Assembly: GCA_010909165.1 (NCBI GenBank)
Contig: VJWM01000314.1
Coordinates: 1 to 64,000 of the forward strand
Source: Anthoceros angustus
Taxonomy: Eukaryota; Streptophyta; Anthocerotopsida; Anthocerotales; Anthocerotaceae
Reading direction: 5' to 3'
DNA: 64,000 nt
Below are positions 32,460-42,418 of this stretch, in pieces. Each line of letters starts with the position of its first letter. Position 1 is the first letter of the stretch. A model generated the notes under the pieces. The model did not search any database, was not told the origin of the DNA, and was given only the letters and a program-made list of their open reading frames with translations. The position numbers were made by a program, and so were the translations under genes.

Positions 32460-33157
32460 CCCAGCTCCACCTTTTCCTTTCCTCCTTCTCTCCTCGCGAG
32501 GAAGAGCCCTTGCGGCTCCTTCCCTTGCCTTTTCCACTCGAGGCATGGCACCTTCCTTCTCCTCTTGCTCTAGCAAGAGGATTACTTCCCAATTTTGTTG
32601 TGTGCTCAAGCTTCACTTCCAAACACTCCTTCTTCTCCTTGATGCTCTCGGTCTTCCACTGAGCACAAGCACGTTAGCCACATCTTGAGCCTCCACTTGA
32701 CTCCTTGATTTCTTCTCCCTTGATTTCTTCTCCTCCTCGCGAGGAGCCCTTGCGGCTCCTTCCCTTGATTTCTTCTCCTCCTTCTACTCTCACTCTCCTT
32801 CACCTTCTCCCTTGATTTCTTCTCGGCGCTCCATCCGCTCTCCCACAGCGGAGATGGTGGCCTCGGCGCTCCTTCAATGTGTCTCTTCCTCCATTCGACC
32901 TTTCGAGGAGAGCAATTCGAGCTCTCTTCCTCCGGTCTTCCGCCTCCTCTTTCTCCTTTCCTCCTTCTCCTCCTCCGCCTTCCTCTCGCGAGGAGCCCTT
33001 GCGGCGGCGGCGATGGCGGCTTCTCCTTCCTTCTTTTGCGCTCCGGCTCGATCTCTTGGGAGTGAGTTCGCCTTAGCTCGAAGGAAGTTGGCGCCCCAAG
33101 CGCACTTTGCCCTTTGGATGGCGCCACTGGCGGCCACAACCCTAGATTTTTCATCAT
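32460..33157 (-). pseudogene. N-terminus of the post-pol extra ORF
   Basis: The minus-strand frame starts at ATGATG (33157) and reads MMKNLGLWPPVAPSKGQSAL then FELRRTHSQEIEPERKRRK. It continues as a basic/acidic segment with KEPQGLLAR repeats (183 codons open). The start is supported by a TATA box about 95 bp upstream (33250-33258) and by three relatives with the same start context at 51790, 59090 and 62165. It begins about 385 bp after the pol stop, in the position where Athila-type elements carry an env-like ORF. No signal peptide or membrane segment is visible, so I do not call it env. Confidence 0.5.
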
Positions 33158-33232
33158 TCCAAAATCCTAATCTATCTAAATACCTATTTTCCTACTCGCC
33201 TAATTAATCTCTTGCTAATTACTCTATATATT

Positions 33233-33260
33233 TATTCCCTATTGGTGAGCATATATAGTG
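33233..33260 (-). promoter_or_regulatory. Internal promoter of the post-pol ORF: CACTATATATGCTC
   Basis: The minus strand has CCACTATATATGCTC, then GGGAATAAATATATAGAG. Six copies of this segment occur: 33247-33260, 51896-51909, 52588-52601, 53304-53317, 59181-59194 and 62253-62266. All are upstream of the same leader or its fragments. Conservation in scrambled surroundings suggests it is part of a unit transcribed on its own. It could instead be an old LTR promoter. Confidence 0.55.
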
Positions 33261-33299
33261 GATATCCCCTCTATTCTAATTTCCTTTTAGCGAGATTTG

Positions 33300-33370
33300 T
33301 CGACCTACGGCGTGGTGTGGCGACCTACGGCGTGGTGTGGCGACCTACGGTGATGCCGACCTACCAACCT
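33300..33370. repeat. GCGACCTACGGCGTGGTGTG tandem repeat
   Basis: Three units of GCGACCTACGGCGTGGTGTG lie between the pol stop and the TATA box. Related units accompany every other copy of this promoter (51955-52040, 52645-52750, 53360-53450, 59270-59310, 62355-62400). Confidence 0.8.
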
Positions 33371-33541
33371 TTGGATGTTCTCCTCCTCGCGAGGAGCCCT
33401 TGCGGCTCCTTCAATGTGTCTCTTCCTCCATTCGACCCGTTCTTCTTCCTCTGGGATATCCTTTTGCCTTCCTAACAATATCCTACAACTCCGACTTCAA
33501 GATTCTCGAAAATTTCTTGGCATGCTCCTCTTCAATCGTTC

Positions 33542-33770
33542 TTAGCCAAAAAAATCAAACTTGTTGTCTTGGCTCTTTTGGGCTGGTTGCCCAAACTTTT
33601 CGTTCCACATACTCCCCACCTCACTGTTTGCGTCCTGCAAACAGTACTCAGTGAGGTACTTCTTGACCTTCCACCCATTGACTCGGTGATAATTCGCCCC
33701 CAATGCAGTTGCGGATCCATTCTCGTATCTGCGACCACCTCGTAAGGTCCCATCCATCTCTTAGCCTAAG
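33542..33770 (-). pseudogene. C-terminal end of pol (after integrase)
   Basis: The minus strand encodes MGPYEVV, then GANYHRVNGWKVKKYLTEYC and NKFDFFG followed by a stop at about 33542. This is the typical tail of plant gypsy pol, a GPF/Y-like segment followed by xxVNGxxxKxY. Near-identical versions are at 60600-60760 and 62550-62700. Confidence 0.7.
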
Positions 33771-33959
33771 CTTCCTGGAAAGTCTAGGTACCGACTATCA
33801 TATAGAAGAACCAAATCCCGTCCACGATAGCCTCTTGCTTCCTCAACCTCCCATCATGCCTTTTACGAGTTCACAGAATCCTGTTTCTTCTAAAGCATCC
33901 TCCCTCGTTCTTCCTGCTCTATGAATGATTCTAGTCTAACTACACGGCTATCCTCTACG

Positions 33960-34663
33960 GTCATCGTTCATCCTCCATGATTACATGGGTAGGTACTTCA
34001 AATTCCACGGGCATCACGGTGACATGCCATATGTTAGATAATAAGGGTCTTTTGGTGGTTACCTTTTCCATGATCCTGTAAGCCCACAATGCGAATGCAA
34101 CAGCATCCCAATCATACATGTGTGTCACAGTACCTTGGTGAGGATTGTGCGAGCAACCCATTCGTCTTCTCCGTTAATCCATTCGCCTTTGGGGTTGTAG
34201 GGGTCGTCTTCGATGCGAATGTTGAAGTAGGTGGTTAGGGACTCAACGACCGAGTTGAGGAAATGTGTCCCCGGTGACCAACTCTAAAGGACATCCATAC
34301 GGTTATGATGTTCTCGAATAGAAACTTGGCTCTGCGGTGCGTCGTCCTTCCTTGTTGCTTGACTTCCACCATCTTGTACAATAATCCGTAGCCACCAAAA
34401 TGTCACTTCCTCGTCCATTGCGTTGGTGGTTTGATCGGCCCTACGAAATCGATTCCCCACTTCTCGAACGGTGCTAGCGGCAGGATGTAGGTAAGAGGCC
34501 ATTGTGTCGACAACGTAGGCCGCCCAACCCTCTGACACGCATCACACCTCCGGGTGAACTCCCACACATCCTTTTGCATCGTAGCCCACCAAAACCCGGC
34601 ATTCAAAATCTTCTTAACGGTCACCTGCACCGAATAGTGTCCACCTGCCTCTTCTGCATGCAA
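33960..34663 (-). pseudogene. Ty3/gypsy integrase
   Basis: The minus strand starts MHAEEAGGHYSVQVTVKKIL. The HHCC finger is complete: H2, H9, then C40 and C43 in RRCDACQR. The core opens with PFEKWGIDFVGPI, with the first catalytic aspartate at 34448-34450. The second acid region (near 34270) reads LELVTGDTF instead of the usual TDxGTxF, and the glutamate region (34150-34230) reads DDPYNPKG then a damaged WINGEDEW. Later comes FALWAYRIMEKVTT. Two or more frameshifts inactivate it. Family membership is clear. Confidence 0.9.
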
Positions 34664-34669
34664 CGCCTC

Positions 34670-35280
34670 CGTGACGAGTGCAGCCTCCTTAGCGAGACAG
34701 TCGGATCTTTCGTCGGCCCAAGTTTATGCAGGACACCTTCCTCAGATGGGGTGCTTTATGGAAAGACCGCCCGTCCTTCCCTTGACAACCCATCGGCATG
34801 ATGCCATGCTCCGAGAATTTCGTACTTCACGCTCAACAAATACCTCGGGCATGAACGCCCCTCGCGTCTAATCTTCTCCTTCCAGGTGTGCACGTCTCCT
34901 CCTCCTAGGACGTTCGTTAGTGGCTCCAGATGGCGTGTATCCATCCTCTGGCCCACGGCTTCCCCAATCCGGTTGTAAAGTTGTGCGCTCACCAAGCTGT
35001 CCTTCAAGCTTGTCATGGGATGCTCCTTCCTTCATTAACAGGTTGATTTCGTCTGCCCCTGTCGGCCCAACTTCGTGTCTGGGTCCATCTCGTGCTCCCA
35101 TGGCGACCTCCTCGACTTGTTGCACCTCCATGGTCGGATTTTGAGGATTGCCCACAGATCGCCAACTCCCCCTTTTGCAATTTTTCTTCAAGCTTGTCAT
35201 GGGATGAAGCTCCTTCCTCGCCCTCTGGCGCACCCACCTCCTAGGCGTCTCCTCCTCCTAGGCGTCTCCTCCTCGCCTCA
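34670..35280 (-). pseudogene. Scrambled RNase H/connection segment
   Basis: Minus-strand pieces LKDSLVSAQLYNRIGEAVG (a damaged copy of the RT-RNase H connection) and LLSVKYEILGAWHHADGLSR (compare the gypsy RxNxxADxLSR connection) are joined to unrelated linker sequence. TTCAAGCTTGTCATGGGATG occurs twice (about 35004 and 35189), bounding a 185-bp piece that looks inserted or duplicated. Confidence 0.5.
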
Positions 35281-35454
35281 TGGCGCACAGCCGACCTCGC
35301 CAAGTGGGGGCCTTCCTCGCTCAAAAGCGGTGCTCTCATGTCGTTTTGCTTCCTTGCCAACGTGTGGCCTCACTTGCAGCCCCTGACTGCTCACCCTTGA
35401 GGATTCAGCCTCCTCCTTGCAGCCCCTGCTCACCCTTGAGAATTCAGCCTCCTC

Positions 35455-36527
35455 CTTGCCCATGCTGGCGCCATCCTATCTCCTCGGTTCCAGTTGTCTG
35501 CTGCGCTTTTCACTGCGCTCCCTTCTTGCTCATTTGGCCTCTGCGGGCAAGCTTGCTGATCAATTCTTAGGCCTTCGACAACATGCTCACCTCCTTCCCT
35601 TGACTTGGGTCATGGTAACCAACTCCTCGTCGAAATCGATCATCGTGGCTTCAAGTCGCTCTCCGGTTTCGGAGAAATGAAATCGGCATTCGATGTTGCT
35701 TCCTGGCCTGGTTTCTCGTCATAGTCAAACTCTTGCAGCGGTAATACCCATCGGCAATCCTTCACGACAAATCGGCTTGTTGACAAGATACTTCAGCAAA
35801 ATGGTCAACATGAAGCGTAACCTTGCAAGCGGATAGTGTCTAAACTTCTTACGAGTAAATGATACCAAGACCCTCCGCTCCGTGGTTGAGTAGTTCTTTT
35901 CGCATCCGTGAGTTGTCTACGCATAGAAAATCGGATGATCCGTTTCTTCTCATCTTTCGACTAAGGCGGTCCCAATGGCATAGCGGACACATCACGTATA
36001 CATGAAGCGGCTTCCCCAATCCGGTTGTAAAGTTGTGCGCTCACCAAGCATCCTTCAAGCTGAAAAGCCTCTGCGTCGTCCATTCGAAGGTGTATCCTTT
36101 TTGGTTAATTGTGTCAACAAGGCGCCTTCTTGGCGAAATCCTTGATGAACCTCCTGTAATACCCACTAGCCCTACAAAAGCTACTTTTGCCTTTGTGCGT
36201 CCATCTCGACTATCACGCTACCTTCTCTTTATCTACACCAATCCTCGTCTGAAACTCGATGTGCTAATAGAATGCCCTCGTCATGCCAAAATAACACTTC
36301 ACGGATGAAGTTTCATGTTCGACTCTGCATTTAAAGCATTGCCTCAAATGGTCTAAATGCAGTTCCTTCTCCCAAATACGAAATCATCTAGGAATACCTC
36401 CATGAACTTCTCGGAAATCTCGGAATATCGCGTTCACCACTGGAAAGTGGCGGGGCATTACACAACCGAAGGGAGCTTGAATAGGCATAAGTTCCCCAAT
36501 CCGTCGTGAGCGTTGTCTTTGTCTGAT
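35455..36527 (-). pseudogene. RT (palm) to RNase H segment, tandem copy a
   Basis: Minus-strand order: EKFMEVFLDDFV with the FLDD box at 36383-36394, then YTFEWTTQRLFSLKD, a degraded RNase H ending VTLHVDHFAEV, and IDFDEELVTMTQ linker. It nearly repeats 36528-37612 with scattered 1-4-base indels. Frameshifts and stops prevent function. Confidence 0.8.
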
Positions 36528-37612
36528 CCTCCTTGCGCCCATGCTGGCGCCATCCTATCTCCTCGGTTCCAGTTGTCCTGCTGCGGCTTTTCACTGCGCT
36601 CCCTTCTTCTTGATTTGGCCCCTCTGCGGGCAAGCTTGCTGATCAATTCTTAGGCCTTGACAACATGCTCACCTCCTTCCCCTTGACTTGGGTCATGGTA
36701 ACCAACTCCTCGTCGAAATCGATCATCGTGGCTTCAAGTCGCTCTCCGGTTTCGGAGAAATGAAATCAGCATTCGATGTTGCTTCCACGGCCTGGTTTCT
36801 CGTCATAGTCAAACTCTTGCAGCGGTAATACCCATCGGCAATCCTTCGACAAATCGGCTTGTTGACAAGATACTTCAGCAAAATGATCGACATGGAGCGT
36901 AACCTTGCAGCGGATAGTGTCTAAACTTCTTACGAGTAAATGATACCAAGACCCTCCGCTCCGTGGTTGAGTAGTTCTTTTCGCATCCGTGTGTCTACGC
37001 ATAGAAAATCGGATGATCCGTTTCTTCTCATCTTTCGACTAAAGGCGGTCCCAATAGCATAGCGGACACATCCACGTATACATGAAGCGGCTTCCCCAAT
37101 CCGGTTGTAAAGTTGGTGCGCTCACCAAGCTGTCCTTCAAGCTGAAAAGCCTCTGCGTGCGTCGTCCATTCGAAGGTGTATCCTTTTTGGTTAATTGTGT
37201 CAACAAGGCGCCTTCTTGGCGAAATCCTTGATGAACCTCTGTAATACCCACTAGCCCTACAAAAGCTACTTTTGCCTTACCGTGCGTCCATCTCGACTAT
37301 CGCTACCTTCTCTTTATCTACACCAATCCTCGTCTGAAACTCGATGTGCTAATAGAATGCCCTCCGTCATGCCAAAATAACACTTCCGGATGAAGTTTCA
37401 TGTTCGACTCCTGCATTTAAAGCATTGCCTCAAATGGTCTAAATGCAAGTTCCTTCTCCCAAATACACGAAATCATCCGGAATACCTCCATGAACTTCTC
37501 GGAAATCTCGGAAGATCGCGTTCACCACTGGAAAGTGGCGGGGCATTGCACAAGCGAAGGGAGCTTGAATAGCGTAAGTTCCCCAATCCGTGTGAGCGTT
37601 GTTTTGTCACGA
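36528..37612 (-). pseudogene. RT (palm) to RNase H segment, tandem copy b
   Basis: Same content as copy a. Readable pieces are LTQLTKKDTPSNGRRTQRLF, LKDSLVSAPTLQPDWGSRF, MYTWMCPLCYWD, SKDCRWVLPLQEFDYDEKPG. The copy-a/copy-b junction (about 36527) places linker ..GTEEIGWRQHG directly before KEDQTKTTLTTDWGTYAY. It occurs at TCCTCCTT, which also ends both outer boundaries. Confidence 0.8.
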
Positions 37613-38490
37613 TCCTCCTTCCGAAATTTGATTGTACCGAATATCCATCCAAGCTGTACATCTCATGCCCGCTCATGTCAACACACTGTCCATGAAAGGT
37701 AAAGGGTGATGATCCTTCTTCGTTGCTTCATTGAGTTTTGAAATCTTGACACACCGAACCTTTCCTGCTTCTTTGGTACAATCACGATGGGCGACCCACT
37801 CCTTTGGTGAGCCGGATAAATCACCCACCTCCAAGTATTGGTCGGTGATCCTTAACAACCATGGAATACTTGGGATTCGGCTGTATTGCTTGATCCTCGT
37901 CTTGCCCTCCTTCAAATCTATTCGATGTATTCCCGGTTCTTCCGGTATCCTGTCATGTCGTAATCTTGAAGGCAAACACATCGACATATTCTCTAAGGAC
38001 CCTCTGAAACTCTTCTTTTCTATCGCCTAGGTACTTAGAAAATCTTGACTACCTTGCTAGGTTCTAACTCTAGGTCTTCTACCGCATCGGGATCTACATA
38101 TGTTCCTCGGGTGCTGCCTATCTTGGTTCGGATCCCTCTTAGGAAAGTCTCGCTCATAAGCTGCCCTTCAAAAGGCTACTCCTTCTCTATGGGCCTCATC
38201 CTCGGACTCCTCTGACTTCCTCTATATGTAAGCAGGCATACACCAAAATCACTCTTTATTTGACCTCGTGAGGACCCCGATATGCTCGATCCTTTGCAGG
38301 AGCTTACCCCGTGCTACGAGGTGTACCGTCGGTGGGTTGCGGACTCCCCTCATAAGGAGCCTTACTCCATGACACAAAAGCAATCGCCGCAGTCCGTATC
38401 TCTTGGACTTGAAGGTGATGCCACTCGACCAAAATCAAAAACACGCGGTACCATACAACCAAGGCCTACCTATCAAAACCTTATAGCCTA
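37613..38490 (-). pseudogene. Reverse transcriptase N-terminal (fingers) region
   Basis: The minus strand reads GIHRIDLKEGKTRIKQYSRI, SPKEWVAHRDCTKEAGKVRC and KLNEATKKDHHPLPFMDSVL, the conserved entry to a gypsy reverse transcriptase (H-I-D-L..G.., KLN-ATxKDHxPLPFxD), then LDGYSVQ. It runs directly into copy b of the duplicated palm. Upstream (38100-38490) the pol linker is degraded. Confidence 0.85.
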
Positions 38491-38499
38491 AATCCGGCG

Positions 38500-38760
38500 C
38501 ATCACAATGTAGGTAAGATGGAAGGTGAGTCCCAATTATAGTGGGCACGTCCTTGGCACCCCAGTGGCTTTCTCCTTGCAGTCGGCCATCCGTAAAAATA
38601 CTCGGGCGGGTGAAACTCGGTGAACCCGAGTTGATGAGCCGTCTCCTCCGTCATCAAGTTGACTCGATCCGAATCTAATGGCACGTCGGGCACCAAACAC
38701 CCGCAATCTCAACCTCAATCTCGGGTGCCCCAAATCAATGAGTTCGACCACATTTACCTC
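38500..38760 (-). pseudogene. Retropepsin-type aspartic protease fragment
   Basis: The minus strand encodes VPDVPLDSDRVNLMTEETAH then QLGFTEFHPPEYFYGW. This matches the gypsy protease start hydrophobic-LDSG-xVNLM, except that the usual glycine after D-S is aspartate here. After a frameshift MADCKEKATGVPR continues the fold. The protease would cut the Gag-Pol polyprotein. It lies between gag and RT as expected. Confidence 0.75.
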
Positions 38761-39640
38761 CGCCGCTTTCTCCCTCCTCGCTTGAGATTCCCGATCGCCT
38801 CCTTCACAATTTTGCGGGATCTCGGACTCACATAGCAAGCATCTCAGGCCCGACCACAAATTCGCGGTCAAGTAATGCGTCGTGGCGGAGATTTTATCGA
38901 CAAGGTTTCCTCCCGCTTGCAGCCACAGCTGGTCGACTCCGACCTTATTGGTAAAGTTCGATTCCATGATCCTCCTATCGGTGGGACCCATACCGTGGAT
39001 CACGATTCAGCTCTGCGACCCTGCTTCCGTGTCGGGTGAGCTGTTTAATTCATCTTCCAGCATTGCCGCTACTTCTCGACTAATGTCGGGAGGAAACGCG
39101 GTTCGTTCCTCCCCCTCCTTTGGTCCTTCGTTGCCTCGTTGAGTAGTGTCACTCGCGTCACCCGTGGTGCCGGACTGGGGTAGTCTGCCTTCCTGCTTGG
39201 ACTGGACGGTCTTGTTCCTGCTCCTCTTCGTGCGCGCGCGTCTCCGGAGGCCATGGTGAGTCATCCCTCACCTTCCTCCGTTCCTTCCTCATCGCCGTTT
39301 TCCGATCGTCCTTTCTCGCGGCCCGACACGGTGGTTACCACGGCCACCATCAACCTTTCATCCGCTCATCTCTCCTCGTATCCTTCCTCCACGATCACGT
39401 CCTGGATCCCTCGAGGGAATCATACTCCGCTTCCACCTTCAACAGGTGTTGTGGTCACGGTAATTGCGGTTTCAGAGTTGGGTCGTGCCTCTTCGCTGCT
39501 CGTAAACGACTCTGGTCGTGGTGTCACTCGCGTCACCCGTGCATCACAGGGTCCCCATTTTATGTCCCAATTCCTTACATACACAGCAAAGGGTACATAA
39601 CCTACTTGCTTCCGTGGTTACGGGCATTCGTTGAGTAGTG
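38760..39640 (-). pseudogene. Gag-protease linker
   Basis: Minus-strand frames read TNKVGVDQLWLQAGGNLVDK, then PPDISREVAAMLEDELNSSP. The region 39130-39640 is patchy: CGTTGAGTAGTGTCAC occurs at about 39135 and 39627 here and again at 43323, and CACTCGCGTCACCCGTG occurs twice (39148, 39524). The plus-strand frame at 39253-39600 is a shadow. Confidence 0.5.
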
Positions 39641-41095
39641 TCACGGGGCTCCGCAATTATAACACCCACTGTGGAATTGCCATCGGTGATGGATCGGTCT
39701 CCATTGTCCGGCGATGTCGGACGTGAGCCATACCTTGAGGGTTCTCAACTTGCCAAGTGTGGTGTGCGTCGGTTGGTAAGTCGCTCTCATTGATTGAGGT
39801 GGTGACTTCCGGTGACCGCTTGCACAATGCGCCTCGTCCACGTACCAATAATCTCGGCATAACGGTTTCCACATGATTTACGCGTGTCGCGGTGCGAATA
39901 CATTCTCGGTTGGTGTGTCCCGTTTGATGACAGATTGAGCAATACACCAACTGTCTCGCCGGTGAGGGAGATCTTCGTGGAGCTTGATTCTTCACCGCTT
40001 TGACCTCTAACTCGGTCAACCTCTTGGTCAAAGCCTCCACTTGTCCAGCAATCCCTCCTCCTGCTGCAGACGTTTCTCCCTTCTCCATCCGACGGACCGT
40101 CTTCCCTTTCCTCTCCTTCTCCAATGCGCGTTCCGCCTCCTCTTGTCGTTTTTTGACCTTCTCCAGGTCCTTCCTCATTCGTCGTTCGTAGGCCTTCTCC
40201 GATTCCTCATCCGATGTGGAGCCTTCCTGAGTTCCGCTGTCCTCACTTTCTGATGTGGAAGGCGGCGAGCTGGAGGAGGTGAGGAAGGCGAGCTAGATCT
40301 CCTCGATCCTTTCCTCTTCTTATGACTCCGCCTCTTCTTCCTCCTTCTCCCCGGCGGACTCCCATTCCTCGGCTAAGCGGAGGCCCCTTAACGTCTTCGT
40401 TCCGCTGCAGTGTACCTCCATTTTCGTGACAAGCCACTCACAAACCAATCCAGCGCTTGTTCTTGTGAGTACCAGTGGGTGGATCTCCGGCCTCTCGGGT
40501 GCACATTTGAACCCGATCCGGATATCCATAAAACCTCTCCACATAATCGAACAACGACTCTCGTTTCTTCCTTGGAGGGTTCTCAACTTGCCAAGTGTGG
40601 TGTGCGTGAGCCCTCGGAACCGATTCAAGAAGGCTGCCTTAAGAGCTTCCCAATCGTGGCGCACGAATTATATGCGACCATACCAGCATTGGGCATGCCC
40701 TCTCGGATCCGGAAGATCGTGATCGCTCGGCGACTCCATCCTCTAAATTCGCGTGGGAGACGTGCTCGAAAGTTCTGACAAACGCCTCCGCATCATCTCC
40801 CTTCTTCTTCTCGCCGAATTTGACGTATTGCTGGCGACTATGAAGTTGGGGCGGTCCTCCTCCTCCACCAACTCCACTCATGTTGCTCGTTCGGAGTGTC
40901 CACGCTGGACCAACACTCCTCTCGCCGGGGTAACAGGAAACAAATCGGGATCCTTGAGCACGAAAATCTTCTACCAGCAAGGGAGTAGCGACCTCCCCTC
41001 TAGTCCGTCCCAAAAGATCAATCTGATCAGCGATTCGATCGAGTCGTTCCGCCAAATCCTCCGACCAAGCCTGAAACTCCCGCTGACGTTTCTCC
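39640..41095 (-). pseudogene. Gag, copy 1, with CCHC zinc knuckle
   Basis: The 3' end on minus carries a charged coiled coil (KVKKRQEEAERALEKERKG, GQVEALTKRLTELEVKAVK) and the knuckle C-SI-C-HQTG-H-TNRE-C at 39900-39941, a perfect CX2CX4HX4C motif for RNA packaging. Upstream are WEALKAAFLNRFRGL, TLGKLRTLQGR, CEWLVTKMEVHCSGTKTLRG and FEHVSHANLEDG. About 39720-39770 repeats the TTGCCAAGTGTGGTGTGCGT block of 40590, a chimeric join. Frames are broken, so this is not a working gag. Confidence 0.85.
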
Positions 41096-42418
41096 CTTCT
41101 CCATCCGACGGACCGTCTTCCCTTTCCTCTCCTTCTCCAATGCGTTCCGCCTCCTCTTGTCGTTTGACCTTCTCGGGTCCTTCTCATTTCGTTCGTAGGC
41201 CTTCTCGATTCCTCATCCGATGTGGAGCTTTCTTGAGTTCATTGTCCTCACTTTCGATGAGGAAGAGGCGGCGAGCTGGAGGAGGTGAGGAAGGCGAGCT
41301 AGATCTCCTCGATCCTTCCTCTTCTTATGACTTCGCCTCTTCTTCCTCCTTCTCCCTCGGCGGACTCCCATTCCTCGGCTAAGCGGAGGCCCCTTAACGT
41401 CTTCGTTCCGCTGCAGTGTACCTCCATTTTCGTGACAAGCCACTCACAAACCAATCCAGCTTGTTCTTGTGAGTACCAGTGGGTGGATCTCCGGCCTCTC
41501 GGGTGCACATTTGAACTCGATCCGGATATCCATAAAACCTCTCCACATAATCGAACAAGACTCGTTTCTTCCTTGAAGGGTTCTCAACTTGCCAAGTGTG
41601 GTGTGCGTGGCGAGCCCTCGGAACCGATTCAAGAAGGCTGCCTTAAGAGCTTCCCAATCGTGGCGCACGAATTATATGTGCGACCATACCCTTTGTGGGC
41701 ATGCCCTCTCAGCGATCCGGAAGATCGCGATCGCTCGGCGACTCCATCCTCCAAATTAGCGTGGGAGGCGTGCTCAAAGTTCTTACAAGCGCCTCCGCAT
41801 CATCTCCCTTCTTCTTCTCGCCGAATTTGGCGTATTCTTGGCGACTATGAAGTTGGCGGTCCTCCTCCACCAACTCCACTCATGTTGCTCGTTGAGTGTC
41901 CACGGACCAACACTCCTCTCGCCGGGGTAACGAAACAAATCGGGATCCTTGAGCACGAAAATCTTCTACCGAGGAGTAGCGACCTCCCTCTAGTCGTCCC
42001 AAAGATCAATCGATCGCGATTCGATCGAGTCGTTCGCCAAATCCTCCGACCAAGCACGAAACTCCCGCTCGGCGACCTCGTCGTCCTTTCGATTCATTTG
42101 GAAGATGAGGTGGTGCCACCGCTTTGAGAAGCAAAGCGTCGCGGGCGTTCGCGGCGGTTGTGGAAGGCAACTCGTGCTCGGAGGCGCGGCCCTTCCTAAA
42201 TCACGGACACCGGCTTCTCTTCTCGACCTCCTTCCTCTCGGCCGGTGATCTCGCCTCTTCTTCCTCCTTCTCCAATGCGTTCCGCACCTCGTCGCCTTGG
42301 CGTCAGGCGACTTCCTCCGCGTCGCTCGTGTCTCTACTTCCTCCTTCCTCTCGCGGTGGCGGCGGTAGCGGTCTCTTCCTTAGCGGTTTCTTCGTGGCTC
42401 GTAAATCTCTCGCGGTGG
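41095..42418 (-). pseudogene. Gag, copy 2 (no zinc knuckle)
   Basis: It repeats copy 1 from the coiled coil to the N-terminal FVLGRRIWRTTRSN and SNMSGVGGG segments, with indels. It extends further toward the N-terminus (42060-42418, an R/E/K-rich segment). It lacks the CCHC end. The join to copy 1 is near 41090 and the join to copy 3 near 42418, within GGTGAG/GGTGGTGA. Confidence 0.75.

Noticed and set aside
33110-33130. TGGCGCCA near the extra-ORF start as a primer-binding site
   Set aside because: It is a self-complementary 8-mer inside the coding start, is not next to an LTR edge, and is absent from the copies at 59.05 and 62.13 kb.
39253-39600. 115-codon plus-strand Ser/Thr-rich frame
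   Set aside because: It lies antisense to the gag-protease linker and is broken up by short repeats.
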